Source of the DNA: an uncultured Lachnospiraceae bacterium | GTDB lineage: Bacteria > Bacillota > Clostridia > Lachnospirales > Lachnospiraceae | Direction of reading: 5' to 3' | DNA: 25,716 bases | Assembly: GCA_902803625.1 (NCBI GenBank) | Contig: CADCQV010000199.1 | Span: 1 to 25,716, forward strand | Shown: positions 15,204 through 22,344 of the stretch, one piece after another | How positions within the stretch are numbered: the first letter of the stretch is position 1 | Layout: each line of letters opens with the position of its first letter | Notes under the pieces: model-generated | What the model was told of the DNA's origin: nothing | What the model saw: only the letters and a program-made list of their open reading frames with translations | The model's database searches: none | Position numbers and translations under genes: made by a program

Positions 15204-17717
15204 TTAGATCCCTCTTCTGCTCTTTTCATTCCTTAACCGCTTTTCCAGCTTATTCAAAACCTGCTCGGAAATGGCTCCCATACGGGATCTTACTCCCCTG
15301 TCCACCATTTCCTCTATATCCATGACCTCCCTGTCGGTGAAGGAGGTATTTGTGGTATTTACAACATTTCTCGTGGTGACCGTGTTCTGGATAGTTGTTT
15401 CATCCCTGGTTTCACGATCCCTTGTTACTCTTGAATTCCGCCTTAGCTCCTCTATATTTTCCTGTATCTCCTCTATATCAAGAGTTGCGTTTTCCCTGAA
15501 GATCAGCTCTTCTTTCCTTTCATTTCTTTCCTCCCTGATCTCTTCCGGCTGTGGCTCCTCCCTTTCCTGAAGTCTTCTTATTTCCTCTGCCGCCTCGGAA
15601 AGATTACTGTTTACGAGGCTCAGGTTCCCGGCTGCAGCCTGGGGATTGTCCATATATTGCTCTATGACATTGAATATCTCTCCCGAGCTGTCAGGAAAGA
15701 TCCTCACTATCTCACGGAACAGTCTGTCCCTTCTTTCTTCCTCACTGCCCTCCTCTTCACTTATGATGGAAGCAAGGTTCACACCGCCGTCCAGTGCTTT
15801 CAGCGCCTCTCTTCTGGTACGCTCAGGACCTCCTGTCTCCTTGGTCTCCCTTTCAAAGCTCTGAATAAGGGTCATCATCTCATTATATTTCTCTACGTTG
15901 CTTAAGTTTTTCTCATTTAACCTGATAAGCTCTCTTTCGAAGGTTTCTGTTCCGTTATCTGCACTTAAATTAGTTATGTTCTCTTCTTCGTTTACCGGGA
16001 AGCTTAGGTCGGCAGCTTCAATATTTACCTCATTCCTGAAGGTATCCCCTGTCCTTATGCTTTCCTCCGAAGAGCTTTGGTTTAAGATGCCGGTCTCACT
16101 TAAGTATCGGTTCTGCTCTGTCGTGCTTACGCTGTTTTCATATCTTTTTATGATCTCCCAGGCGGTCTCCACGGGAGCTGTGGGATGGATAACCGTAGCA
16201 CCCTCAATATTTACCTCATTCCTGTATATATCCCCGTTCTCTGTATTTTCGTTTACCTGAACCTCTGTGCTGTATTCATTCCTTTCAGAAAGTCTGCTTT
16301 CATTCCTTTCATATCCGGCTCCCAGGTATTCATTACTTATCTCCTCCGGGCCTTCCCTGTAGGTAATGTCCGCTCCTTCTGTGCGGTATTCGTTATTTAT
16401 TATATTCCCCGCCGCGTTCATTTCCCGGGAGAAACTGGAGATTCTTTCAAAAAGATTTTCGGAGGAACGGAACAGTATGCTCCGGAAATCAAACCACTCA
16501 TTATTTCCGTACGCCTTTTTTTCCAGGGTATTACTTATGATATTCTTCGCAATATCGAGGAAAAGAGCGCTTCCCAGACTTTCGGTGATGTTTATACCGG
16601 TTTTTTCCCGGCTTATAAGCTCCCGCTCATAGGAATTAAAATTACGTTCAACGTTATTTTCCCTTCTTGTCTCCAAAGCTCCTGCGGAAGCTGTTTCAGG
16701 GTGCTGCCCGGAATCTTCACTTTCATTTTCAAGGTAAATTAACTCCGGACTGTTTAATAATTCCCTCTCCCTCGTCCTGTCGGTCAGTATCCTGTCTCTT
16801 AAACCGGCCTGTCCTGTAACGTTAACCTCTGAAATATTAAGGCTGTTTTCTGTTACGTTCCTGTTGAAATTCGATTCTGTCTGATTAACGGTATCCTTTT
16901 CCAGCCGGTTTATTATGCTGTCGGAAAGAAAGACCTCATTAATATTTCCATCCGGACGGTTATCCCTGTTTAGCTGCCCGGAATCTTCACTTTCATTTTC
17001 AAGATAGATTAATTCCGGATTATTCCTTAATACCCTCTCCCTTATCCTGTCAGTCAGTATCCTCTTTGCGGATTCGGTCTGTCCTGTAACGGCAAACTCC
17101 GACATATTAAGGCTGTTATCCGTTATGCTCCTGTTGAAATTCGATACTATCTGATAAACGGCACCCGTTCCCAGCCGGTTCATTATGCTGCGGGAAAGGA
17201 AGAGCTCATTATTTCTCTCCTCCTGCCTGTTAACCCTGTTTACGAGGCTAAGGAAGCTATTCTTTATATGATCACCCTCATCAAAAATATCTCCAAGGAG
17301 ATACATATTGATGAGTCTGTCCTCCTCCCGGCTCTCATCCACATAGCGCCTTACCTCGTTCATAAACCTGCGGTCGTCCCTTATACCCATCTTATAAAGA
17401 ACATCCGTGATATAGGCCCGGTCCTGATAGGTAAGATGTGCATCCGCCGATACCGCGATCCTGTTTAAGACATTATTTATGATCTCCAGCTTTTCCTCAT
17501 TGCGGCTGTTAATAACGGTATTTCCGGCAACTGTGGTAAGGTCTCCCTCGGCGAGATATACCTCAGGAGGGGTATTTGCAATGTGGAGAAGCTCTTCCGG
17601 TCCGATATCGCGGCCCAGAAAGGAATAATTCGCGCTGATCCTGTCATAGAAGCTTTCATTGTCGTGTACAAAGCTTCTTCTGGCCTTCAGTTCAATTGGT
17701 GAGCGTATCTTCAGCAT
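15204..17717 (-). CDS. 837-aa helical repeat protein, tape-measure/hub-associated candidate
   Basis: This large hydrophilic protein is rich in Asn, Glu, Arg and Ser, with no membrane segment. The N-terminus begins MLKIRSPIELKARRSFVHDNESFYDRISAN; a 90-residue unit is duplicated in tandem (170-259 and 260 to about 338; shared PELIYLENESEDSGQ). A shorter repeat (RNEVNIE) recurs at about 499 and 561. The last 40 residues (DREVMDIEEMVDRGVRSRMGAISEQVLNKLEKRLRNEKSRRG) resemble an R/E-rich ending seen after tube genes in other eCIS loci, from memory. The ATG lies inside the preceding gene (26-nt overlap), with GGGGAAG as ribosome site. Lying between the second tube protein and the tube-hub connectors, it could be the tape measure; if fully helical, 837 residues span roughly 125 nm. 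Function is not proven by sequence. Confidence 0.6.
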   Translation of the reverse strand: MLKIRSPIELKARRSFVHDNESFYDRISANYSFLGRDIGPEELLHIANTPPEVYLAEGDLTTVAGNTVINSRNEEKLEIINNVLNRIAVSADAHLTYQDRAYITDVLYKMGIRDDRRFMNEVRRYVDESREEDRLINMYLLGDIFDEGDHIKNSFLSLVNRVNRQEERNNELFLSRSIMNRLGTGAVYQIVSNFNRSITDNSLNMSEFAVTGQTESAKRILTDRIRERVLRNNPELIYLENESEDSGQLNRDNRPDGNINEVFLSDSIINRLEKDTVNQTESNFNRNVTENSLNISEVNVTGQAGLRDRILTDRTRERELLNSPELIYLENESEDSGQHPETASAGALETRRENNVERNFNSYERELISREKTGINITESLGSALFLDIAKNIISNTLEKKAYGNNEWFDFRSILFRSSENLFERISSFSREMNAAGNIINNEYRTEGADITYREGPEEISNEYLGAGYERNESRLSERNEYSTEVQVNENTENGDIYRNEVNIEGATVIHPTAPVETAWEIIKRYENSVSTTEQNRYLSETGILNQSSSEESIRTGDTFRNEVNIEAADLSFPVNEEENITNLSADNGTETFERELIRLNEKNLSNVEKYNEMMTLIQSFERETKETGGPERTRREALKALDGGVNLASIISEEEGSEEERRDRLFREIVRIFPDSSGEIFNVIEQYMDNPQAAAGNLSLVNSNLSEAAEEIRRLQEREEPQPEEIREERNERKEELIFRENATLDIEEIQENIEELRRNSRVTRDRETRDETTIQNTVTTRNVVNTTNTSFTDREVMDIEEMVDRGVRSRMGAISEQVLNKLEKRLRNEKSRRGI
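16704..17210 (-). repeat. Tandem 90-codon duplication in the 837-aa gene
   Basis: Codons 170-259 (17210-16941) and 260 to about 338 (16940 to about 16704) encode homologous units with matching blocks E-[LV]-F-L-S-x-S-I-[MI]-N-R-L, S-N-F-N-R, E/D-N-S-L-N-[MI]-S-E, V-T-G-Q, R-I-L-T-D-R and PELIYLENESEDSGQ. The last block is nearly identical at DNA level while the rest has diverged. Confidence 0.85.
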
Positions 17718-18969
17718 TTATCACTTCCCCGCCCGATTCGACAAGTACGTCGGCCATCAGTGCCCGCCTGTTCGGAGGGTAGATACTGGCCGCCTTCTCA
17801 CGGTCTTCCTTGCTGTCATTCTTTGAGCGGTTGCCGTCATGAGGGGTACCTCCGCCGGTATAAGGAGGATCCACATATTCCCACTTGCTGGCCGCTTCCT
17901 CACGGGTTTCCTTACTGTCATTTTTTGAATAGTTCGTTTTGTGGGACGTCCCGCTTCCGGTATATGGATCACCCTTTTTAAGAGTCCAGAGAGCCGCCCT
18001 GTCATTCTTACTCTCTTTCTGCATATCTTTCTTTGAAAGATTTTTGCTGCGGTTTTTCCAATGTGAGGTTCCGCCGCCGGTATATGGAGGATCCTTATAT
18101 TCCCACTTGCTGGCCGCTTTCTCACGGGTCTCCTTACTGTCATTTTTTGAATAGTTCGTTTTGTGGGATGTCCCGCTTCCGGTATATGGATCACCATTTT
18201 TAAGAGTCCAGAGAGCCGCCCTGTCGTTCTTACTCTTTTTCTGCATATCTTTCTTTGAAAGATTTACGCTGCGGTTTTTCTCATGTGAGGTTCCGCTGCC
18301 AGTATATGGATCATCCTTTTTCAGGGTCCACAGGCTGGCTGCAGCCTCCCGGTCTGACTTCGTGTCATTAGATGAGCGGTTATCGCCTTTGGAACCTCCG
18401 CTGCCCAGATATTCCTTCGCTGAAGTCAATGACCAGGAATCGCCCTTTTCCCAGGCAGGGCTTATCTGGTTAATCGTAAATAGCTCTCTGTATGCTATGG
18501 TAGTGGTCTCGGTAAGAAGCTTACTCTGCTCGGCATTCAGCTCTCCGTATTCCTTTGCGGTCACCGTACAGCCTGTAAAGATATAGGCCCTTGCACAGTT
18601 GGTAAAGCTGATATTGTCTGCCCATCCGGGAGCAGGGCTTCTGTTTACATAGAGAACAAGGGGAAGTATAAGATCCGTTCCCAGAGTCAGAGGATCCAGG
18701 AATCCCATATTAAAGTCGGCACTCCCGGAAACTCCCACATAACGCTCCACCTGGAAGGTAAAGGGCTTTGAAATGGGCTTTCTCAAGAGGTGAACGTAGT
18801 CATTAAGTCCGCCCTCCTGATAGTAGTCGAATTCGTTTTCCTTGGTAAAGACCCTGACGGAACGGCATGGCAGCATAAATGCGGCTTCCACCTGAAGTGC
18901 AAAGGCATAGCTTACCGCAGGGTTCAATATGGAATTCTTTTTTGATCTGTCGTAATTTCCGCCTGACAT
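17692..18969 (-). CDS. Second tube-like (gp19-type) protein with repetitive C-terminal extension
   Basis: Residues 1-175 look like an eCIS tube protein (Afp5/Pvc5-type): NPAVSYAFALQVEAAFMLPCRSV, then ...GGLNDYVHLLRKPISKPFTFQVERYVG, FNMGFLDPLTLGTDLILPLVLYV and RAYIFTGCTVTAKEYGELNA, ending with AYRELFTINQ. Family members normally stop about here. This one continues with five and a half tandem units of 35-40 residues (about 197-395), each holding PYTG[SG]GT[SP]H followed by N-x-S-x-N-x-[ST]-K-x-x, then a short tail (IYPPNRRALMADVLVESGGEVINAED). The repeats are basic, hydrophilic and probably extended. The core would form the tube's first or adaptor ring; the extension might line the lumen, bind cargo or project outward. 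GGAGAGAAA precedes the ATG. The core call is good; the extension is unrecognised. Confidence 0.8.
   Translation of the reverse strand: MSGGNYDRSKKNSILNPAVSYAFALQVEAAFMLPCRSVRVFTKENEFDYYQEGGLNDYVHLLRKPISKPFTFQVERYVGVSGSADFNMGFLDPLTLGTDLILPLVLYVNRSPAPGWADNISFTNCARAYIFTGCTVTAKEYGELNAEQSKLLTETTTIAYRELFTINQISPAWEKGDSWSLTSAKEYLGSGGSKGDNRSSNDTKSDREAAASLWTLKKDDPYTGSGTSHEKNRSVNLSKKDMQKKSKNDRAALWTLKNGDPYTGSGTSHKTNYSKNDSKETREKAASKWEYKDPPYTGGGTSHWKNRSKNLSKKDMQKESKNDRAALWTLKKGDPYTGSGTSHKTNYSKNDSKETREEAASKWEYVDPPYTGGGTPHDGNRSKNDSKEDREKAASIYPPNRRALMADVLVESGGEVINAEDTLTN
17784..18381 (-). repeat. Tandem PYTGxGTSH repeats in the second tube gene
   Basis: Tyrosines of the PYTG core fall at residues 222, 262, 297, 336 and 370, giving alternating 35- and 39-40-residue units. 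Two unit types alternate, WTLK..DPYTGSGTSH and WEY.DPPYTGGGT, so the higher-order period is 74 residues. The DNA repeats at 222 nt, with long near-identical stretches starting at 17912 and 18134, so expansion is recent or homogenised. Confidence 0.9.
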
Positions 18970-18999
18970 TTTCTCTCCGTGCTCCCGTGCTGCTTACTG

Positions 19000-19212
19000 C
19001 TACATATTGAAGCTCACGGGCTTCATATCCAAAATGCTCTTTTCCTTCTTTTCTTTCGAGGGATTGAGGCTCGCATTTATGGTGGATATCTCACTGCACC
19101 ATTTCCTCCGCTGCCTGTGTTCAAGCTTCAGGACATCATCCTCACTCCAGTGAAAATAGTAGGAAATAAAGGACATCTCCTTATAAAGCTCATCCTCGGG
19201 GTAAAGCCTCAT
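19000..19212 (-). CDS. DUF6760 family protein (tail-assembly-chaperone T-like frame)
   Basis: The 70-aa frame holds RLYPEDELYKEMSFISYYFHWSEDDVLKLEHRQRRKWCSEISTIN (about 2-46), which matches the short DUF6760 proteins that follow eCIS tube genes, and a Lys-rich tail. Its ATG overlaps the stop of the 120-aa gene (ATGA). The only ribosome-site-like sequence, GGGGAGG, lies 0-2 nt before the ATG, too close for efficient independent initiation. It may be made by translational coupling. It may instead be made mainly as the C-terminal part of a -1 frameshift fusion, since a slippery heptamer 11 nt upstream enters this frame. By position it corresponds to the T extension in phage G/GT or E/E' pairs. 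The family call is from memory of the motif. Confidence 0.75.
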   Translation of the reverse strand: MRLYPEDELYKEMSFISYYFHWSEDDVLKLEHRQRRKWCSEISTINASLNPSKEKKEKSILDMKPVSFNM

Positions 19213-19571
19213 CCCTCCCCGGTAAAATTTAGGGGTACCTCAAAGCTTTTGCCGCAGTCCGGACACACCGCCATAAGGGTGGGGGGCTCTATATCGTTTA
19301 TCCTCTGGTACATATCCTGAAGAAATGCAAGATCAGCAGTAAAAAGCTTCTCCACAAGAGTCGCCGTTATGCTGTCCACACCTTCCAGCTCGGTTATCAC
19401 ACGGCTCAATATAACAATTGTAAGATATGAAGGATTCTGCAAAACTCTCGGATCCCTGGTGGCGTAGATCTCGTCACCAGCCGTGGCGAGCCTCATTTTT
19501 CCTCTCCTGTGAAGCTCTCCCGTCGAATCCATATATCCCTTCGGTAAAGTGAATTCATAGATCGTTTCCAT
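19209..19571 (-). CDS. eCIS tail-assembly-chaperone-like protein (120 aa)
   Basis: The protein begins with the conserved pattern YEFTLPKGYMDSTGELHRRGKMRLATAGDEI, then DPRVLQNPSYLTIVILSRVITEL and LFTADLAFLQDMYQRIN, which I recall from small 'phage tail assembly' proteins in many eCIS loci. It ends with one CPDC pair (about 102-105), a possible half zinc site that could pair with a second subunit. It sits between tube and DUF6760 genes, the place of G-type chaperones in phages, which coat the tape measure during tube assembly. GAGGAGAG lies 3-4 nt before the ATG. A -1 slippery heptamer overlaps codons 114-116. The hairpin at 19625-19652 separates it from the highly expressed tube gene. Confidence 0.75.
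   Translation of the reverse strand: METIYEFTLPKGYMDSTGELHRRGKMRLATAGDEIYATRDPRVLQNPSYLTIVILSRVITELEGVDSITATLVEKLFTADLAFLQDMYQRINDIEPPTLMAVCPDCGKSFEVPLNFTGEG
19224..19230 (-). other. Slippery heptamer A AAT TTT, candidate -1 frameshift site
   Basis: In the frame of the 120-aa gene the codons are CTA AAT TTT, giving a perfect X XXY YYZ heptamer. The -1 frame runs TAC CGG GGA GGG ATG and is the DUF6760 frame. A GAGG lies 7 nt upstream, close to where stimulating Shine-Dalgarno-like sites act in bacteria. CGGGG and CCCCG can form a 5-bp stem 2 nt downstream, which is closer than usual. Confidence 0.55.
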
Positions 19572-19624
19572 ATTCTCTCCTCTGATAAAGCTGTTTCTGC
19601 TATGATGATCTTGTCTGCTTTAGG

Positions 19625-19652
19625 GGATGCATAAGCATAAGCTTATGCATCC
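19625..19652 (-). other. Strong stem-loop after the tube gene
   Basis: Perfect 12-bp arms (GGATGCATAAGC and its complement) enclose a 4-nt loop, 29 nt after the tube stop codon. No T-tract follows in the direction of transcription. It is more likely an mRNA-stabilising or processing element that lets sheath and tube mRNA accumulate above the downstream baseplate mRNA, or a partial terminator. Confidence 0.65.
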
Positions 19653-19681
19653 GAAAAACATACAAAACCTGATCTGGGCGC

Positions 19682-20182
19682 TTAGTTCGGAATTACCAGT
19701 TCCTCATATGCGAGCTCCACGCTTTCAATTGCAACGTCAGAGTTCTTTGCATCGAGATCGGGTGCATTGTACTTCGCAACCCAGGCATTGGTAAGGGTCC
19801 AGGTTCTGGTACCCGTAGGCGATGCCACCGTCTGTGTGGGAGCACCGGGATTGATATCGATAAGCTCTATCGTTACATCATATCTCGGCAGCTGTCCCCT
19901 TGTCTCGGAAACACACTCCTGTATCCATGTCTTAAAAGCACTCTCAAGGATGTAACCCATACGAAGGGTAACATTTCCATGCTTAACCAGTCCGGGGATC
20001 TTCACGGGAGCAAGGGAACCTGAATTACCCTGCCTGAATTCTATTACATCCACCGAACTTTCCACTCCTGTCACTTCGCTGAAAGCAGCTGTCCCGGCGA
20101 TCTGGGAAACAGTGACCAGGAAATTCATTTTTGTCAACGGATAAAAAGATCCTTTACCGTTATCATAAGTATTCGCTGCCAT
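19682..20182 (-). CDS. Tube protein (Afp1/Pvc1, T4 gp19-like)
   Basis: The 166-aa protein has the usual length and order of an eCIS inner-tube subunit: PLTKMNFLVTVSQIAGTAAFSEVTGVESSVDVIEFRQGN (about 16-54), VKIPGLVKHGNVTLRMGYI (about 60-78), RYDVTIELIDI, then WTLTNAWVAKYNAPDLDAKNSDVAIESVELAYEELVI (about 127-164). Hexameric rings of this protein stack to form the lumen that carries cargo. It lies 30 nt downstream of the sheath gene, with AAAGAAAGGAAA as ribosome site, almost the same leader as the sheath gene, in keeping with matched high expression. A 12-bp stem-loop follows. Confidence 0.95.
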   Translation of the reverse strand: MAANTYDNGKGSFYPLTKMNFLVTVSQIAGTAAFSEVTGVESSVDVIEFRQGNSGSLAPVKIPGLVKHGNVTLRMGYILESAFKTWIQECVSETRGQLPRYDVTIELIDINPGAPTQTVASPTGTRTWTLTNAWVAKYNAPDLDAKNSDVAIESVELAYEELVIPN

Positions 20183-20212
20183 AGTTATCTATTTCCTTTC
20201 TTTAGTTTAATA

Positions 20213-21910
20213 TCAGCCCTCTCCGCCGCCTGCTTCCGCTGTGAACTGTGTGATGCGGAAGATTACAAACTCAGCGGGTCTGGAAGGAGCAATTCCTATG
20301 TTACAGATCAGTCTGCCGTTCATGATATCGTCCCTTGTCATTGTCGAAGGTCCGATCTCCACGAAGTAACTTGTTGCCGGTGAATCACCAGCCAGCATTC
20401 CGTTTCTCCACAGACCATCCAGGAAACCGGAAATAGTGATCTCCACTCTCTGCCAGAGTGTGTTGTCATTAGGCTCGAATACAACCCAGTTGGTATTGGC
20501 TTTAATGCTTTCCTCAACATAAATGAAGAGCCTTCGTACGTTGACATACTTGAAGGAGCTGTTGCTGGAGGCTGTACGTGCACCCCAGATACGGATCCCC
20601 TGTCCGGGAAGGGCCCTGATAAGGTTTATTCCCTCCGGGTTCAGGATATCCTGCTCACCCTTGGTATAGTTTGTCTTGAGACCGGTACAGAATACGATCT
20701 CGTTTGCAGGTGCCTTGTGAACACCCCTGTTAATGTCGGTACGGGAGAATACACCCATAACAGCTCCTGAAGGAGGAATGAAATCCGCCTTGTTGGAAGA
20801 GCGGTCAAATACCTGTATCCAGGGATGGTACATTGCCGCATAGGTCGAGTCGATCATATTGCGGTATTCAATGAGGTCTGCGGTCTTATAGAGATCTCCG
20901 GGCATATCCAGAACCGCGAAGCGGCTGTGAAGATTCTCACAGTGTCCCACAAGGGCAACTATCACTTCGGGCATGGTGACGCCGGGAACTGCCATCATAC
21001 TGACAACATTATTCTCTATAAAGGACTGTATTCCGCTTCTCTTGCCGGGGCCGTTGTCCTCACCGATAAATGTTGCTGCATTAACCTTGGATACCGAACC
21101 GTCGCTTCCTCCATCCAGGAAGAAGGCTCCGCTCTCCATCTCGTCACCGAGAATGGCCTCAACGGGGTTCTGTGCTTCCTTCAGCTGTTCGACTTCAACC
21201 TTTATAAGCTCGCTTCCTGCAAGACGTGTTCCGATATATCTGGGATTGTCGGTATTGAAGCTGAGCTCCTGATAATTCTCGGCCTCGTCACCGAAACGTA
21301 CTCCTAAATCAACCGTAACGAGATAAAGCAGTGCCTTGGGGATTATTGCGTCGTCCACCACATTGGCGGGAAGCTCATCCTCAAAGGTAACGATGTTGTC
21401 AAAGATGGTCTTGATCCTGGTATAGGTTCCCTCGAATTCAACGATATCACCTTCCCTGAAGCCATCCAGACTCTTTGCCTTATAGCCCGTATCCGTCTCG
21501 GCAATAAGCTGAAGCTTATGCTTTTTTACAGTATTTAAAGTAACCTGTATCTTGTTTCCCCAGGTTCCGGGATTCTTTGCTTCTATCTTCAGGATTCCCT
21601 GACTGCTCTTTGCAGCCGCAGCATCCTTAGGGGCAACACGCATTACGTAGCATCTTGTGCCGCCGTTAGCAAAGAACTGTTCTACGCTGTTGGCGAGGAA
21701 CCTGTACTCACCGTAAGCAAATTCACTTAAGAATCCTCCAAACTGCTGTGTGAAGGACTTGAAACTGGTAACGAGCTGCGGTGCACCCTCGATGGGTCCC
21801 TTTTCAGCCATGCCCACAAAGCCGGCTGTACTCGTTCCTACTCCCTCTATACTACGCGGGGAATTATCATATTCCTCCACATATACTCCGGGTGAAAAAT
21901 ATTCTGCCAT
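20213..21910 (-). CDS. Contractile sheath protein (Afp2-4/Pvc2-4-like)
   Basis: The 565-aa protein opens with the signature FSPGVYVEEYDNSPRSIEGVGTSTAGFVGMAEKGP (about 5-39) and ends with VVFEPNDNTLWQRVEITISGFLDGLWRNGMLAGDSPATSYFVEIG and ICNIGIAPSRPAEFVIFRITQ (about 480-558), the conserved parts that form the interlocking sheath mesh. The middle (about 105-330) holds the more variable surface domain. Contraction of this polymer drives the tube outwards. It is the only sheath gene in the window, whereas Afp/PVC have three, so one protein may build the whole sheath. AAAGGAAAG lies 8 nt before the ATG, and a small stem-loop (21940-21956) spans the junction with the PAAR-like gene. Confidence 0.96.
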   Translation of the reverse strand: MAEYFSPGVYVEEYDNSPRSIEGVGTSTAGFVGMAEKGPIEGAPQLVTSFKSFTQQFGGFLSEFAYGEYRFLANSVEQFFANGGTRCYVMRVAPKDAAAAKSSQGILKIEAKNPGTWGNKIQVTLNTVKKHKLQLIAETDTGYKAKSLDGFREGDIVEFEGTYTRIKTIFDNIVTFEDELPANVVDDAIIPKALLYLVTVDLGVRFGDEAENYQELSFNTDNPRYIGTRLAGSELIKVEVEQLKEAQNPVEAILGDEMESGAFFLDGGSDGSVSKVNAATFIGEDNGPGKRSGIQSFIENNVVSMMAVPGVTMPEVIVALVGHCENLHSRFAVLDMPGDLYKTADLIEYRNMIDSTYAAMYHPWIQVFDRSSNKADFIPPSGAVMGVFSRTDINRGVHKAPANEIVFCTGLKTNYTKGEQDILNPEGINLIRALPGQGIRIWGARTASSNSSFKYVNVRRLFIYVEESIKANTNWVVFEPNDNTLWQRVEITISGFLDGLWRNGMLAGDSPATSYFVEIGPSTMTRDDIMNGRLICNIGIAPSRPAEFVIFRITQFTAEAGGGEG

Positions 21911-21939
21911 CTTAATATCTTTCCTTTCTTTTTAATAAC

Positions 21940-21956
21940 GAACGACTCTGTCGTTC
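21940..21956 (-). other. Small stem-loop upstream of the sheath gene
   Basis: Arms GAACGAC and GTCGTTC (7 bp, AGA loop) overlap the stop codon of the PAAR-like gene, 30 nt before the sheath ATG. On the minus strand the hairpin is followed by an A-rich stretch, not a T-tract, so it is not a terminator. It may protect the 5' end of processed sheath-tube mRNA. Confidence 0.45.
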
Positions 21957-22344
21957 AACTTGCCGTCACTTTCATCTGTCCCGGCATAGTGATGCTAATG
22001 GAGCCTGCATATGAGCACATAAGCTTGCAATCCTGTGTAAGACAGGGCTTTCCCCCTATAATGATGGTTGGCTTCGTAGGTATCCACGTTCCTGCCGGAA
22101 CGGGGGTGCAGGGCTGGGGAGTCAGAACTCCCAGCGCGGCTGCCGTAGCCGATGCCACAGCGGGGTTGGCAAGTGATGTACACATGCCGAAGGGACCCAC
22201 ATTTGTCATGGGGGCACAGTCCTGAATGGTTGCCGCCGGTTTTCCCTCCGTGAGTACCACTGACTGTGATGTCACCTTTATCGGTGCCGGTGCGGTTCCG
22301 AATGTACAAAGCAGATTCGCACTCATTGCTGTTAACTGACTCAA
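21955..22344 (-). CDS. DUF4280 PAAR-like spike-tip protein
   Basis: The 129-aa protein has the DUF4280 pattern: SANLLCTFGTAPAPIKVTSQSV (about 8-29), AATIQDCAPMTNVGPFGMCTSLANPAVASATAAALGVLTPQPCTPVPAGTW (about 38-88) and GGKPCLTQDCKLMCSYAGSISI (about 97-118), with eight spaced cysteines. It is expected to cap the gpV-like spike and form the piercing tip. The start is a TTG at 22344 overlapping the stop of the 246-aa gene. GGAGG lies 7 nt before the TTG, a good spacing, whereas the first ATG (22326) has no such site, so the TTG is preferred. In Afp/PVC the PAAR gene lies near gp25; here it sits just upstream of the sheath. Confidence 0.9.
   Translation of the reverse strand: MSQLTAMSANLLCTFGTAPAPIKVTSQSVVLTEGKPAATIQDCAPMTNVGPFGMCTSLANPAVASATAAALGVLTPQPCTPVPAGTWIPTKPTIIIGGKPCLTQDCKLMCSYAGSISITMPGQMKVTAS

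Larger units (their letters stand above)
19000..19571 (-). other. Predicted -1 frameshift fusion of chaperone-like and DUF6760 frames (190 aa)
   Basis: If ribosomes slip back one base at the last T of AAATTTT (19224), residues 1-116 of the 120-aa protein continue as Tyr-Arg-Gly-Gly and then the full 70-residue DUF6760 frame, 190 aa in all. The unshifted product ends five codons later. This mirrors lambda G/GT and P2 E/E', where the longer form is a minor product acting with the tape measure. It is inferred from sequence only. Confidence 0.5.

Noticed and set aside
17757..18197. 146-aa minus-strand frame with its own repeats
   Set aside because: Shadow of the tandem repeats in the second tube gene, in another frame; the true frame continues from a recognisable tube domain.
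21940..21956. Stem-loop before the sheath gene considered as a terminator
   Set aside because: The sequence after it on the minus strand is A-rich and leads directly to the sheath ribosome site.
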